Positions 1 to 11,639 are shown, numbered from the stretch's first letter. The stretch: DNA of 64,000 nt from Cololabis saira (GCF_033807715.1 NC_084609.1:33723350-33787349), one strand, 5' to 3'. Translations and numbers: made by a program. The notes: generated from the sequence alone by a model not told the origin.

Positions 1-185
1 TCCCACAGCTTAAATAACCATTCAATAATGATTAAAGATGCTGTCATGGAAGTGCAAGTGTGATTTTTTATTTTTTATTTTTTTGCACTGACAGCAAATT
101 ATACTTCACACCAGTTGTTTTACTAAAGTTGGTTAAAATCATGACCTACTTACTATTTGTTTTTCTGCAGCTTTAGACTCTAACA

Positions 186-706
186 CAGGGGTCGGCAACC
201 CAAAATGTTTTAGATCCATATTGGACCAAAAACACAAAAAACGGACCAGCTTCACCTGGACTGGAGCTGAGCACATTAACCAGGACATGGTTAATGTGGC
301 CACTTCTGTATACAAGTATACAATACTTGTGCTCACGCAAGTATTGTATAAGCTTTAGAATGAAGGCAACACATGCTGCATGTTAGTTAGAACTGGGGGA
401 AGATTTTTTTTTTCATTATGCACTTTGAGAAAAAAGTCGAAATGTCGAGAAAAAACTCAAAATTTCGAGAAAAAAGTCGAAATGTAAAAAAAAAAGTCGG
501 AATGTCAAGAAAAAAGTCAAAATTTCAAGATTAAAAAGGAAAGGAAAAAGGAAGAAAAAAAGAAGAAGAAAAGAAGAAGAAAACATTTAAAAAAAGAAGA
601 AAAAAAGGAAAAAAAAGGTCAAACATTTTTGAAAAAGCTCCAGGAGCCACTAGGGCGGCGCTAAAGAGCCGCATGCGGCTCTAGAGCCGCGGGTTTCCGA
701 CCTCTG
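186..706 (+). mobile_element. hAT-type MITE, copy 1 (scube1 intron)
   Basis: Begins CAGGGGTCGGCAACC and ends near-complementary, with an imperfect 8-bp target duplication (ctctaaca/gtctaaca, 7 of 8), as hAT elements make. The interior is a degenerate tandem of about 20 bp built on 'tcgagaaaaaagtcgaaatg', then a purine-rich tract, then a palindromic GC stem around 'gccgcatgcggc'. No coding capacity. Two further copies lie at 4877-5510 (inverted) and 20281-20823. Confidence 0.88.
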
Positions 707-766
707 GTCTAACACAATGTCCTACAAAACCCCTGGAAGATGATAATGTGTGTGCTGTTTCTCCAG

Positions 767-919
767 CCCTGCCTACATCCATCACCACCTACGAGACCTG
801 CCAGACCTACGAGCGTCCCATCGCCTTCACCTCTCGCTCACGCAAACTCTGGATCCAGTTTAAGACCAACGAGGGCAACAGTGGCAAAGGCTTCCAGGTT
901 CCATATGTCACCTATGATG
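767..919 (+). CDS. scube1: SCUBE1, coding exon for the end of the CUB domain
   Basis: SCUBE1 is a secreted and membrane-associated glycoprotein with a signal peptide, EGF-like repeats, a cysteine-rich spacer and a C-terminal CUB domain. This exon encodes the last part of the CUB domain: [20 protein letters not shown], then the [20 protein letters not shown] segment and VPYVTYD. It is bounded by a CAG acceptor at 764-766 and a GTGAGT donor at 920. It opens with two bases completing a split codon and ends with one base, in phase with the exon at 4003. The motif occurs in all SCUBE paralogues; SCUBE1 is chosen because the next gene is mpped1, its neighbour in vertebrates. Upstream exons lie outside the window. 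Confidence 0.93.
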
Positions 920-1136
920 GTGAGTCTCTCACTTTAGTCTTCAGTGACATCCACTTTTATAAGTTATTATATGCTCAATTATATACAGGACTGTCTCAGA
1001 AAATTAGAATATTGTGATAAAGTCCTTTATTTTCTGTAATGCAAAAATGTCATACATTCTGGATTCATTACAAATCAACTGAAATATTACAAGACTTTTA
1101 TTAATTTAATATTGCTGATCATGGCTTACAGCTTAA

Positions 1137-2069
1137 CCCTGGTACTGTCTTTGTGTTAAAATGACCTCATTCTCCTGTTCCTTCTTTCCTCCGGCTCTCT
1201 CCTTCCTTCTTTACTCCTTTCCTTCTTTCTTTTCTCCCTTCCTTCCTTCTTTCCTCCCTTCCTTCCTTCCTTCTTTCTTTTCTCCCTTCCTTCCTTCCTT
1301 CTTTTCTCCCCTCGTACATTCTTTCCTTGTTTTCTCCTTTCCTTCCTTCCTTCTTTTTTCCCTTCCTTCCTTCCTTCCTTCCTTCCTTCCTTCCTTCTTT
1401 CCTCCCTTCCTCCCTTCCTCCCTCCCTTCCTTCTTTCTTTCCTCCCTTCCTTCCTTCCTTCCTTCCTTCCTTCCTTCCTTCCTTCCTTCCTTCCTTCCTT
1501 CCTTTTCTTCCTTCTTTCCTCCCTTCCTCCCTTCCTCCCTTCGTCCCTCCCTTCCTTCTTTCTTTCCTCCCTTCCTCCCTTCCTCCCTCCCTTCCTTCTT
1601 TCTTTCCTCCCTTCCTCCCTTCCTTCCTTCCTCCCTCCCTTCCTTCCTTCTTTCCTTCCTTCTTTCTTTCCTCCCTTCCTTCCTTCCTTCCTTCCTTCTT
1701 TCTTTCCTCCCTTCCTTCCTTCTTTCCTCCCTCCCTTCCTTCCTTCCTTCCTTCCTTCCTTCCTTCCTTCCTTCCTTCCTTCCTTCCTTCTTTCTTTCCT
1801 CCCTTCCTTCCTTCTTTTCTGCCCTCGTACATTCTTTCCTTGTTTTCTCCTTTCCTTCCTTCCTTCCTTCCTTCCTTCCTTCCTTCCTTCCTTCCTTCCT
1901 TCCTTCCTTCCTTCCTTCCTTCCTTCCTTCCTTCTTTTTTCCCTTCCTTCCTTCTTTCCTCCCTTCTTTCCTTCCTTCCTTCTTTTTTCCCTTCCTTCCT
2001 TCTTTTCTTCCTTCTTTCTTTCCTCCCTTCTTCCCTTCCTCTTTCCTTGACCCGAAGACAGCACAAGGG
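1137..2069. mobile_element. piggyBac-type MITE carrying a giant TTCC tract, copy 1
   Basis: Flanked by TTAA at 1133-1136 and 2070-2073. The ends are imperfect inverted repeats: CCCTGGTACTGTCTTTG on the left, and CCCTTGTGCTGTCTTCG when the right end is read in reverse. The intact MITE at 19141 has a single TTAA at the same spot (gcttacagcTTAAgaaaact), which gives the empty site. TTAA duplication with CCC-starting termini is typical of piggyBac elements. Everything from about 1180 to 2045 is (TTCC)n-related pyrimidine tract. No transposase. Confidence 0.88.
1180..2048. repeat. (TTCC)n polypyrimidine tract
   Basis: About 870 bp of TTCC with CTTTCCTCCC and CTTTTCTCCC variants, almost free of purines on the + strand. 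The segment around 'tcgtacattctttccttg' occurs twice (about 1312 and 1825), so part of the array arose by a roughly 510-bp duplication. All frames stay open (Lys/Arg/Glu/Gly-rich or Phe/Leu/Pro/Ser-rich translations); these are artefacts of composition, not genes. Confidence 0.97.
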
Positions 2070-2142
2070 TTAAAAAAAACTCAAATATCCTATCTCAAAA
2101 AATTAGAATATTCTGGGAATCTTAATCTTAAACTGTAAGCTA

Positions 2143-3762
2143 CAGTGCCTATCATAAGTATTCACCCCCTTGGATGTTTTACCCTTTTAGTGCTTTCATA
2201 AATCAATCCTGGTCAATAAAATTTGGCTTTTTTAGCACAAAAATTTACTGGAAAAAACTCATGTCAAATTGAAAACAGATTTCTACATAGTAATGTCAAT
2301 AAAATAAAAATATATAAAGAAATATAATGGTTTGCATAATTATTCACCCCCTTTTTAATTGAATGGTCTAATTTGATGGACCTCTATCGAGTGGTGTGGG
2401 TGTGTTTTAAGTGATTGAGGTATAAAACACCCGTGTCTGAAGGGTCCAGACTGGTGGATCAGTACTCCTCGCTACCATTACACCATGAAGACAGAAGAAC
2501 ACTCCAAGCAACTCAGGGAAAGGGTTATTGAGAAGTACAATTCAGGGGATGGATATAAAAACATTTCCAAGGCATTGAACATCCCCCGGAGTTCAGTGAA
2601 ATCAATGATCAAGAAATTGAAGGAATATGGCACTTGTGTGAATCTGCCTAGATCAGGCCGCCCTTGTAAACTGAGTGACCGTGCAAGTAGGAGACTATTG
2701 AGAGAAGCAACCAAGACCCCTATGACTACTCTGAAGGAGTTACAAGCTTCAGCTGCAGAGACGGGTGAGACTGTGCATATAGCAACTGCTGCCCGGGTTC
2801 TTCACCGGTCAAAGCTTTATGGGAGAGTGGCAATGAGAAAGCCACTGTTGAAGAAAACTCATATTAGATCTCCACTAGAGTTTGCCAAAAAGCACGTGGA
2901 TGACTCCATGGTCAAGTGGAAGAAGATTCTTTGGTCTGATGAGACCAAAATTGAGCTTTTTGGCCATCAGACAAGACATTATGTTTGGCGAAAACCAAAC
3001 ACTGCACATCACCAAAAACACACCATCCCCACTGTGAAGCATGGTGGTGGTAGCATTATGCTGTGGGGATGTTTCTCAGCAGCCGGACCTGGAAGGCTTG
3101 TAAAGATGCACCTTTGGCTGCAATCACAGCAGTGAGTCTGTGTGGATAAGTCTTGAATGAATGCTGCAAAATACACCGAAATCCTGGGGGACAATCTTAT
3201 TCAGTCTGCAAGAGAACTACGGCTTGGGAGAAGATTTATTTTCCAGCAAGACAATGATCCAAAGCATACTGCAAAAGCTACACAGGAATGGTTTAAAAAG
3301 AACCAGGTTAATGTTCTGGAGTGGCCAAGTCAAAGCCCAGACCTCAATCCTATAGAGAATTTGTGGCTGGACTTGAAAAGGGCTGTTCATGCCCGATACC
3401 CGCGCAACCTGACAGAGCTTGAGCAGTTTTGCAAGGAAGAATGGAGCAAAATTGCTGCGGGCAGATGTACAAGACTGATTGAGACTTATCCACACAGACT
3501 CACTGCTGTGATTGCAGCCAAAGGTGCATCTACAAAATACTGACTTGAAGGGGGTGAATAATTATGCAAACAATTATATTTCTTTATATATTTTTATTTC
3601 ATTGACATTATTTTGTAGAAATCTGTTTTCACTTTGACATTGAAGAGTTTTTTCCAATAAACTTTTGTGTTAAAAAAGCCAAATTTTATTGACCAGGATT
3701 GATTTATGAAAGCACTAAAAGGGTAAAACATCCAAGGGGGTGAATACTTATGATAGGCACTG
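2143..3762 (+). mobile_element. Full-length Tc1-family DNA transposon (defective)
   Basis: Flanked by TA at 2141-2142 and 3763-3764. Inverted repeats start CAGTGCCTATCATAAGTATT and extend about 80 bp at each end with near-perfect complementarity. At 1,620 bp it matches the normal size of a Tc1-like element. It sits inside the MITE at 986-3912, so it is younger than that MITE. The transposase gene is broken (see 2485-3543). Confidence 0.95.
2485..3543 (+). pseudogene. Tc1 transposase, split by an inverted templated insertion
   Basis: Starts MKTEEHSKQLRERVIEKYNS and carries the N-terminal paired-type helix-turn-helix region (SKALNIPRSSVKSMIKKL; GRPCKLSDRASRRLLREA), then a DDE catalytic domain. 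The first aspartate is in WSDETKIELFG, the second in [11 protein letters not shown], the third acidic residue in [11 protein letters not shown]. The first reading frame stops at 3136; the second runs 3157-3543 to ASTKY. Between them, 3104-3153 is an exact reverse complement of 3482-3531, replacing a few codons and introducing the stop. The remainder reads well, so this looks like a single fatal event in an otherwise young copy. Confidence 0.95.
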
Positions 3763-3902
3763 TATAATCAGCAATATTAAAATAATAAAAGTCTTGCAAT
3801 ATTTCAGTTGATTTGTAATGAATCCAGAATGTATGACATTTTTATTTTTTTAATTGCATTACAGAAAATAAAGAACTTTATCACAATATTCAAATTTTCT
3901 GA

Positions 3903-4091
<189 letters not shown>

Positions 4092-4210
4092 TAAGTCTCA
4101 CAACATATGAATGCATTCACGTTGATCAAAAACATGAATATAAAACGGAGAAACTAGCTGATAGAAAGGGTGCAGATATGTGATCTGTTGCTCTTGCCTC
4201 TTCCCTGCAG

Positions 4211-4363
4211 GACAAGAAGCTGATAAAAGCGCTGTTTGACGTACTTGCTCACCCCCAGAACTACTTCAGGTACACGGCAGCAGAGTCCAAAGAGATGTTC
4301 CCTCGCTCCTTCATCAAGCTGCTGCGCTCCAAAGTCACCAGATTCCTACGACCATACAAATAG
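4211..4363 (+). CDS. scube1: SCUBE1, last coding exon and stop
   Basis: Encodes [20 protein letters not shown], then [20 protein letters not shown] and [10 protein letters not shown], ending in TAG at 4361-4363. This matches the family C-terminus, including the terminal FLRPYK. The acceptor is CTGCAG. No premature stops or frameshifts occur in any of the three exons, so the gene appears functional. Confidence 0.94.
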   Translation, partial: DKKLIKALFDVLAHPQNYFRYTAAESKEMFPRSFIKLLRSKVTRFLRPYK

Positions 4364-4876
4364 AAGAATAGCAGGGGCCCGTCAACAGTTCTGTTCAAGA
4401 TCCTGGTCGTCCTGCATCATTCCAAACCCAGCAACAGAAGTGTAACCCCAAAACCTCTCTTCTTTTCCTCACATATGCTGATTTACACATTTTGTGGTTT
4501 AAAATCTTCAATCTATGTTATTCTCACTCTTACTTGTCACATAATGCATTTCAACTATTTGACCCCTTTAAATTGAAATAGATCATTAGCAACATCCCCT
4601 GTTGTAGTTTTACGCATGCAAGGTTTGACCAACAGAAGTTTTTAAAAGCTATCACTATATTTTTATGTAGAAAAAATTCCTAGTATTTGAATGTATAGAC
4701 TTTCTTTGTATTAGAGAGCTTGTCTCCATCAATATATCCATTTAAAAATAAATAATTCAAATAATACACTGTAGTTTTAAAGCACACTTCTAATTATCAT
4801 CCTTAACATAAGTACTTTTTTGGATTTTTATGATTTTCTCTTGTAGATTAAGCTCACATATGCGATCCGTCTAGTC

Positions 4877-5510
4877 CAGGGCTCGGCAACCCGCGGCTCT
4901 AGAGCCGCATGCGGCTCTTTAGCGCCGCCCTAGTGGCTCCTGGAGCTTTTTCAAAAATGTTTGACCTTTTTTTCCCCTTTTTTTTCCTTTTTTTTCTTCT
5001 TTTTTTCCCTTTTCTTCTTTCTTTTCTTTTTTTTCTTCCTTTTTAATCTCGACATTTCGACTTTTTTCTCAACATTTTGACTTTTTCCACAAAATTTTGA
5101 CTATTTCCTCGACATTTAAACTTTTTTCTCAACATTTCGACTTTTTTCTCAACATTTCGACTTTTTTCTCTAATTGTACTTCAACATTAATCTCGACACT
5201 GACTTTTTTCTCGACATTTCGACTTTTTTCTCGACATTTTGACTTTTTTCTCAACATTTCAACTTTTTTTCTCGAGATTGTACTTCAACATTAATTTCGA
5301 CTTTTTGACTTTTTTCTCGACATTTCGACTTTTTTCTCATAGTGCATAAAAAAAAAATCTTCCCCCAGTTATAACTAGATACATGCAGCATGTGTTGCCT
5401 TCATTCTGAGGCTTATAAAAGACTTTTCATTTTTTGCGGCTCCAGACATATTTGTTTTTTATGTTTTTGGTCGAATATGGATCTAAAACATTTTGGGTTG
5501 CCGACCCCTG
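4877..5510 (-). mobile_element. hAT-type MITE, copy 2 (inverted)
   Basis: Starts CAGGGCTCGGCAACCCGC and ends GGGTTGCCGACCCCTG, with a perfect 8-bp duplication gtctagtc at 4869-4876 and 5511-5518. Same family as 186-706 in reverse orientation. The interior is a longer ctttttTCTCgacatttcga tandem (about 5050-5330), so the array length differs between copies. If the scube1 3' UTR is long, the element is transcribed with it. Confidence 0.93.
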
Positions 5511-8141
5511 GTCTAGTCAGTTCACTCGTTTACTAGCATCTAGTCCACTAAAAAAATCCAGTAACATCAAACTTTAAACCAGTAGATGGTTTTCTTAGCA
5601 TTGCATAAAAACTAGAAAACAAGGGCATTGTTTCAAGTTGAAGTGAAGCAGTTATTCCTCCCGTCTCCTCTAAGGTGACAGTAGGTGACACTTTATTCTT
5701 ACGGGCTTTGCCATGCTAGCTGCTTCCACTTTTCCCAGTCTTTGTGCAACATTTACATTAGTGGCAAACTCTATCTTTGTATTTAATGGACAAGAATGAG
5801 CGCAATTGAATCGGCCCATATGTCTTTTGAAAAGAAACTTTTCACCTTAAAATGTTGTGTTAGAAGTGGGTGAATAAGTTGTGAGCTGCATTTTAAGTAA
5901 AAGAGGCCCATGTCACAGAAAAAGCTGCTATTATGTAGGAACACATGTATTGACATATTCGGCTGCAGCTGATCTGTGTGGACAGAAGAAATGACACGTA
6001 GTTGCGTTCTAAACTGGATTTCTTTAGTGGCTTTCATGAGATGAGAAGAGAGAGAGATGAGAAACTAACTAGTATACTTAAACAGATTTCACATCACAAA
6101 TTAAAATGTTTAAACATGCACAAAAACCATTCCAGCAGTGCTTTTTCCACAAAGAAAGATCACATGAGCTGAATCACAAAGTTTATATACAGTTTGTATT
6201 TCTTTTTTTTTTTTTTTTTGTTACAGGATGAAATAAACTACCTGCAAGTAAGAAGTTTTACTTTAGAGAGAACTATATGTGATTAATTAATATTAGGAAC
6301 TTTGATTGCACTTGAATTTAAGATTTTAAAATTTTGGAGGAAAAGAATTATCATTATTAGTTTTGGTTTTGTTACCTTTTTTGTCTTGTTTTGACATTTG
6401 CCAAATGTGATCGTAATAAGTGAAAAAGATAGCTGTGTCTCCTGTTATGACTTACTACTTAGAAACAGTAAATTGGTCAACGTTAGTAGCTTCAACTTAA
6501 ACCAGAGCATATGTTAAACTAAAGCACATAGAAGCGATACAAGGTGACCGCCACCACTGCAGTTAGTGTGCGTTTTTACTGCTCAGTCTTTTTCATCCTT
6601 AAAGCACGTTCAACATCTGCCAGAGAGTAGAAGCGTCTCCTTAAAAGCTTCTTGTATGATGGCACTACATATGTACTGCAGTGTAAACAAGTTTCCCCAA
6701 ATCACTTGTGCACTTTCTTTCAATTGTGTAGGAAGTATAGCCTGTTTTTTTAATCTAGCCTGTTCGAACAATTCTGTGCCATTCCCACTGATACTAATAT
6801 GTCTATAAAATCCAATATCATGTATTCAAGATGTATTCAAGATAGACCATATATCTGCACAATGTGACTGGAAATGAAAAGTGTGTATTGCATGATTTTT
6901 TTGTGTGAATTTCATAATTGTGTCGTATTCAATAAGACCTTACAGCAGTTCAAAAGTCGTACTCTATGTAATATCCCTTATTGCGTTTTAAGGTTTAAAA
7001 GAAATTCTCCTGTTAGAAATGTCATGAAATGGAAGCTTCTTACCCTTCGGAGGGCATTAAGAAGATGACACAAAGATAAGCGTTGTTACAAAGTGCTCAT
7101 CAGAATTGGCCACTCAGGATGTTTTACATGACTTTGTCCTCAACACATCTTATATTGCTGGACTTTTTTTTTCCATTGCAGAGGTTTTCCCACCTTCCAG
7201 GCAGCTTTAAAAGTCAGCTGAATTGAATGATTCATTTATGGATAGTATTTGTTAGGTTTAGATGGCGTGTATTCTGCAGATAGTGACATTTATATTATTT
7301 CATTTCCTTCAGCGGATTACACATGTAGCCACTGCTTTCAAACTGACGTACATCTTGAGTGAAGAGGAGACTCAAACAATCTGAGCAGGCATGGCACAGA
7401 CCCTTACTTCCTTAAAGTAGTCCCTTAGAGTAGGAAGGGTGAGCATTTTATCCTTATTATTCTCCTAAGACCTGGCGTACACATATGTGGACGTCACACC
7501 TTTTGTTGTTTATATCATATATCATTTTTAATTCCTTAACACGGGCCAAAAAGCAACAAGAAAAAAATTGCACCAGGTCTTAGGAGGTTAACATTTTTTC
7601 TAAATGTCTTTTTTTTCCCAGCACAATTTCATGTGTCTTTTGGCTCATCTTGCTTGACAATGGAAACCCACCCTTCAGGTCCTCCCCAGCCTCTGCAGCC
7701 TTTCTGGAGCTGTTCTTCATTTTATAGGATTTTTTTTTTTCAGTAAAGAAAACATATGGAGAGCAAACAGAGAAAAAATGGGCATCTTCATTTTCTATCA
7801 AGCCAAACTATCCTGGTGAAGATTATGCAAGGCGATTGGATAGGCTTTGAAATAGCATTTACTTTGTTTTGTGCCAAATACAGTTTTCAAGATAAAGTAT
7901 GAAGCAGCTGAAGAATCTGTGTTTTTCCCACCCAGCAGTAAACGCTCAGTTGTATAGCAATCGTATAGTGGCAAAACTGGGTGTGTGTCTATCACCGTCT
8001 TGTGGTCAGGAGGTAAAGTGTTTGTCCGTCATTTGTAAGGACGGTGGCTTGATACCCTGCTTCCACAGTTAAAGTGTCCTTGGGCAAAATATTGTACCCA
8101 ACATTGCCCCCAGTGCATTTGTTTGTGGGCAAGTATCTTTT

Positions 8142-8195
<54 letters not shown>
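8142..8195. repeat. (ATG)18 microsatellite
   Basis: Uninterrupted ATG trinucleotide run. Histidine- or serine-rich translations across it are not genes. Confidence 0.97.
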
Positions 8196-9318
8196 TGTGC
8201 TCAATGTATGGAATACAAAGTAAAAAGCACTGTGAGAATGGGAGAAAGCTGCCTATAATGTGAAGCCCTTCAACAGTCCCAAACAAGAAAAGAAAACGAC
8301 AGTGTAAATTTATCCCACTTAACATTTTCCAAACTAAAAAAAAGGATCAGCGTGTTGTGGTTGAGCTGGAGTGTTGCTCTCGTTAGCCCCGGTAATAGTA
8401 TCTATCCCACTGGCTCTCACTTTCTGTGCTCAAGCTTTTGTTTGCATCTGCTTGAGACGGCAGGCCTGTATTGAAGCGTACCTGGAAGGGTTGTTTAACA
8501 TATATATACGTCAAACGTCCTCCACCTCGTCCATGAATTCCTTATTTTAATTACTTATTTTCTTTGAGTTCCAAAAACACCATGATACAGGATATGAAAC
8601 AAAAGGGATGTATTTTTGGTGGCTCTGCAATTTATTTATTTTTTTTTCTTTTTACATTGTGCACTGAAATTAAGCCAATGGCTAGAAGGTAGGAAATCAA
8701 TCAAAAGACTTGAGCTTTCAAAACAGCCCGCAGCCATGCGAAATATTTAAAGTTAATGGATTGAAGCAGGCAAAACCACAAGTATGGTCCTACACATCAC
8801 TGACTTTGGACTTTCTTGTCTTAGTTTTGGCTTTACTAAAAAAGAAAAAAAAGGTTTTAAGTATTTTAGAAAACAAATTCATATTGTTGTTAGTTACTGT
8901 TCCAGGCTATCTCAAATTGCTGTCATACAGACATGTTGTGGCTTGGCCTGCTTCATATGGTAACGGTCGGTGCCATTTGGTATGAGTGTTTTGAAAATGT
9001 TGGTATGAAATGCTCTAAAATTTATGATTGACTGATTTTATTCCCCTGAGAATGTATTCTAATGTGAATGAGTGTGTGCATATGGCATGGATGAGAGTCC
9101 TAGAAGAATTTGTGCAGTAGTGTGATTGTATGTGAGAATGAAGACAGTGAGTTTTTTGTTCTTGGTGCCTGTGAATGAGAAAAGGTCTTTGTATGTATGT
9201 ACTTTAGTATATTTTGTAGAGGAATGAATTTAACTTTGTTTTAGTCAGTTGTACCCAAAGAAAGAAACTGTTCCACAGTGTCGTGCCATTGTCCATGAAA
9301 CTCCAGTACAACAAATTA

Positions 9319-9324
9319 AATAAA
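9319..9324 (+). promoter_or_regulatory. Candidate distal polyadenylation signal of scube1
   Basis: AATAAA in an AT-rich context; the only canonical signal between 6237 and the first LINE sequence at 9630. Its use is inferred only. Confidence 0.35.
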
Positions 9325-9629
9325 GAGTAGCAGAAAACCGACTCATGTTGACTCTGTTGTGATATTATGAAATCTTCACATTAAACAAAATGAGAAATGA
9401 ACTGCTTTCATTAAAGTTATTAATTCTTCTACTGCTCCTCAAATGCTATTTAAAATCAAATATGATGAGATAAAACTTTATTAAATCCCACGGGAAATGG
9501 TGCCAGGGAAAGGGAACTGCCACACTAAGCAATAAATTGCTTGGAATTTCAGTGTTCACCTCTTAAACATCTCTACCACAGATTCCAGCTCCAGTCTCAG
9601 AGCTGAATTGTTGGTAATGATCTTATTAT

Positions 9630-10830
9630 AAGATCATTATACCGCTACCTTACTGTGGTGGAGGGGTTTGTGTTGCCTGAATGATCCTAGGAGCTATGTT
9701 GTCTGGGGCATTACACCCCTGGTAGGGTCTCCCATGGCAAACAGGTCCTGGGTGACGGGCCAGACTAAGAGGGGATCCGGTTTGGGAACCACAGGATTTC
9801 ATCTCTGCTTTTTGCGGATGACGTTGTCCTGTTGGCATGATCGGATTGGCTTCACCTTCAGCATGTGCTGGGGTGGTTTGAGGCAGAGTGTGACGCGGCA
9901 GGGATGAGAATCAGCACCTCCAAAACCGAGGCCATGGTTCTCCATCGGGAAAGGGTGGCGTGCCTTCTCCGGGTGGGTGGATAAGTCCTGCCTCAGGTGG
10001 AGGAGTTCAAGTATCTCGGGGTCTTGTTGATGAGTGAGGGAACGATGGAGTGTGAGATTGAGAGACGGATCGTTGCAGCGTCCGCAGTTATGCGGTCGAT
10101 GTACCGGACCGTCGTGGTGAAGAAGGAGCTGAGTCGAAAGGCGAAGCTCTCGATTTACCGGTCAATCTACGCACCTACCCTCACCTATGGTCATGAACTT
10201 TGGGGAATGACCGAAAGGATAACATTGCGGAAACAACAACTGTTCTGAGATGAGTTTCCTCTGCAGGGTGGCTGGACGCTCCCTTAGAGATGAGTTTCCT
10301 CTGCAGGGCGGCTGGAAGCTCCCTTAGAGATGAGAAGCTCAGTCACCCGGGAGGAGCTCGGAGTCGAGCCGCTACTCCTTCACATTGAGAGGAGTCAGCT
10401 GAAGTGGCTTGGGCATCCGTATCGGATCCTCCATAGGGAGGTGTTCCAGGCATGTCCCTCCTCCCTAGGGAGGTGTTCCTGGCATGTCTCTCCTCCCTAG
10501 GGAGGTGTTCCAGGCATGTCCCTCCTCCCTAGGGAGAAGTTTCAGGCATGTCCCTCCTCCCTAGGGAGGAGTTCCAGGCATGTCCCTCCGGGATGAGACC
10601 CGGGGAAGACCCAGGACACGCTGGGCTGGCCTGGGAACGTCTCGTACTCCCCTCGGAAGAGCTGGAGGAAGAGCTGGAGGAAGAGATGGAGGAAGAGCTG
10701 GAGGAAGAGATGGAGGAAGAGCTGGAGGAAGTGTCTTGGTTGAAGGAAGCCTGGGCATCTCTGCTGAGACTGCTGCCCCCGCGACCTGGTTCTGGATAAG
10801 TGGAAGAAAATTGGATGGATGGATGGATCT
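9630..10830 (+). mobile_element. RTE/Rex3-like LINE fragment, 5'-truncated and rearranged
   Basis: Shows the C-terminal end of a reverse-transcriptase polyprotein. LFADDVVL (the catalytic FADD box) is readable around 9807 with frameshifts; then EEFKYLGVLLMSEGTMECEI, KAKLSIYRSIYAPTLTYGHE and LHIERSQLKWLGH. It ends in GATG repeats (10815-10830), a tail I recall for fish Rex3. Three internal tandem arrays are expanded: 42 bp x2 (10243-10330), 32 bp x5 (10439-10598) and 12 bp encoding Glu-rich sequence (10661-10730). Clade assignment is tentative. Not coding. Confidence 0.85.
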
Positions 10831-11148
10831 TATCTACAAACAGAACAACATGCAGCAGATCACAAAACTCGCTATCATTCACAAACCACTTAACTCTTCG
10901 TGTCAGATCTGAAGGAGAAGTCACTGAAATACTTTTAGGTTTCAGACCTATTTCTATTTTTTCTGATGAATCTTTTGGTGAGATAAGTGGTAAATTAGAA
11001 AAATTTACCACAGTGTTGGGGGGAAGATAGGCAATGCATCCTGGACAGGCCTATAAACCTCCTACGCAAAGGTTGGGATTTAAAAAGAAAAAACTAACCA
11101 AAAAATGTGCGTATCTCTACGCCAACCCTGACCCTCCCATAGGAACCT

Positions 11149-11375
11149 CCCTGAGAATGTATTCTAATGTGAATGAGTTGTGTGCATATGGCATGGATGA
11201 GAGTCCTTGAAGAATTTGTGCAGTAGTGTGATTGTATGTGAGAATGAAGACAGTGAGTTTTTTGTTCTTGGTGCTTGTGAATGAGAAAAGGTCTTTGTAT
11301 GTATGTACTTTAGTATAACACCGTCCGCAGTTATGCGGTCGATGTACCGGACCGTCGTGGTGAAGAAGGAGCTGA
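11149..11375 (+). repeat. Chimeric local duplication: scube1-downstream sequence joined to RTE sequence
   Basis: 11149-11317 is a near-identical copy of 9043-9211, with only a few substitutions or single-base indels. It is followed after a few bases by 11322-11375, a copy of RTE positions 10079-10131. The sequence between the two sources is missing. See findings. 10831-11148 holds no recognisable feature. Confidence 0.9.
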
Positions 11376-11478
11376 TTTATAAATCTGGATTGCTTTTTGC
11401 GCCCACCATTTTCGACTTTTGGGTTTACGTGCCCTTTTAGTATGAATCCTACGCACTCTTTTATAAATGAGGCCCCTG
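11376..11478 (-). mobile_element. Terminal fragment of the GGGGCCTCAT-ended TIR element
   Basis: Ends 'ttataaatgaggcccctg'. Its reverse complement matches the left end of the full element at 61811-63118 (shared 'gtgcgtaggattcatacta' and 'cccaaaagccgaaaatgg'-like sequence). Only about 100 bp remain. Confidence 0.7.
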
Positions 11479-11639
11479 AACAGTTACCCCTTCCTTGAAA
11501 AATTACTCATCAGAAAAAAAATGTATGTACCTCTTCAGGCCTCAGGTTCTCCACAGGGGGTCACTGTTTAGTCGCATGTAACGAGCCAAAGAAAGAGTAA
11601 CTCAAGGTGACTAGAAGGACTAAGTTATGGGTCAGCAAG

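Larger units (their letters stand above)
4364..9340 (+). other. scube1: Probable scube1 3' UTR and downstream sequence
   Basis: No coding exon follows the stop. The stretch is AT-rich, mostly single-copy, with candidate AATAAA signals at 4747-4752, 6232-6237 and 9319-9324. A long 3' UTR ending near 9340 is an inference; the true end could be any of these. One hAT MITE (4877-5510) and an (ATG)n array (8142-8195) lie inside. From 5519 to 8141 and 8196 to 9318 I see no gene. Confidence 0.5.

Noticed and set aside
1156..2138. Long open frames over 290 residues on both strands in the TTCC tract
   Set aside because: Composition artefact: tetranucleotide repeats without stops keep every frame open; no start context or domain.
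10529..11011. 160-residue serine-rich minus-strand frame
   Set aside because: Antisense of the 12-bp Glu-rich array of the RTE LINE; not a gene.
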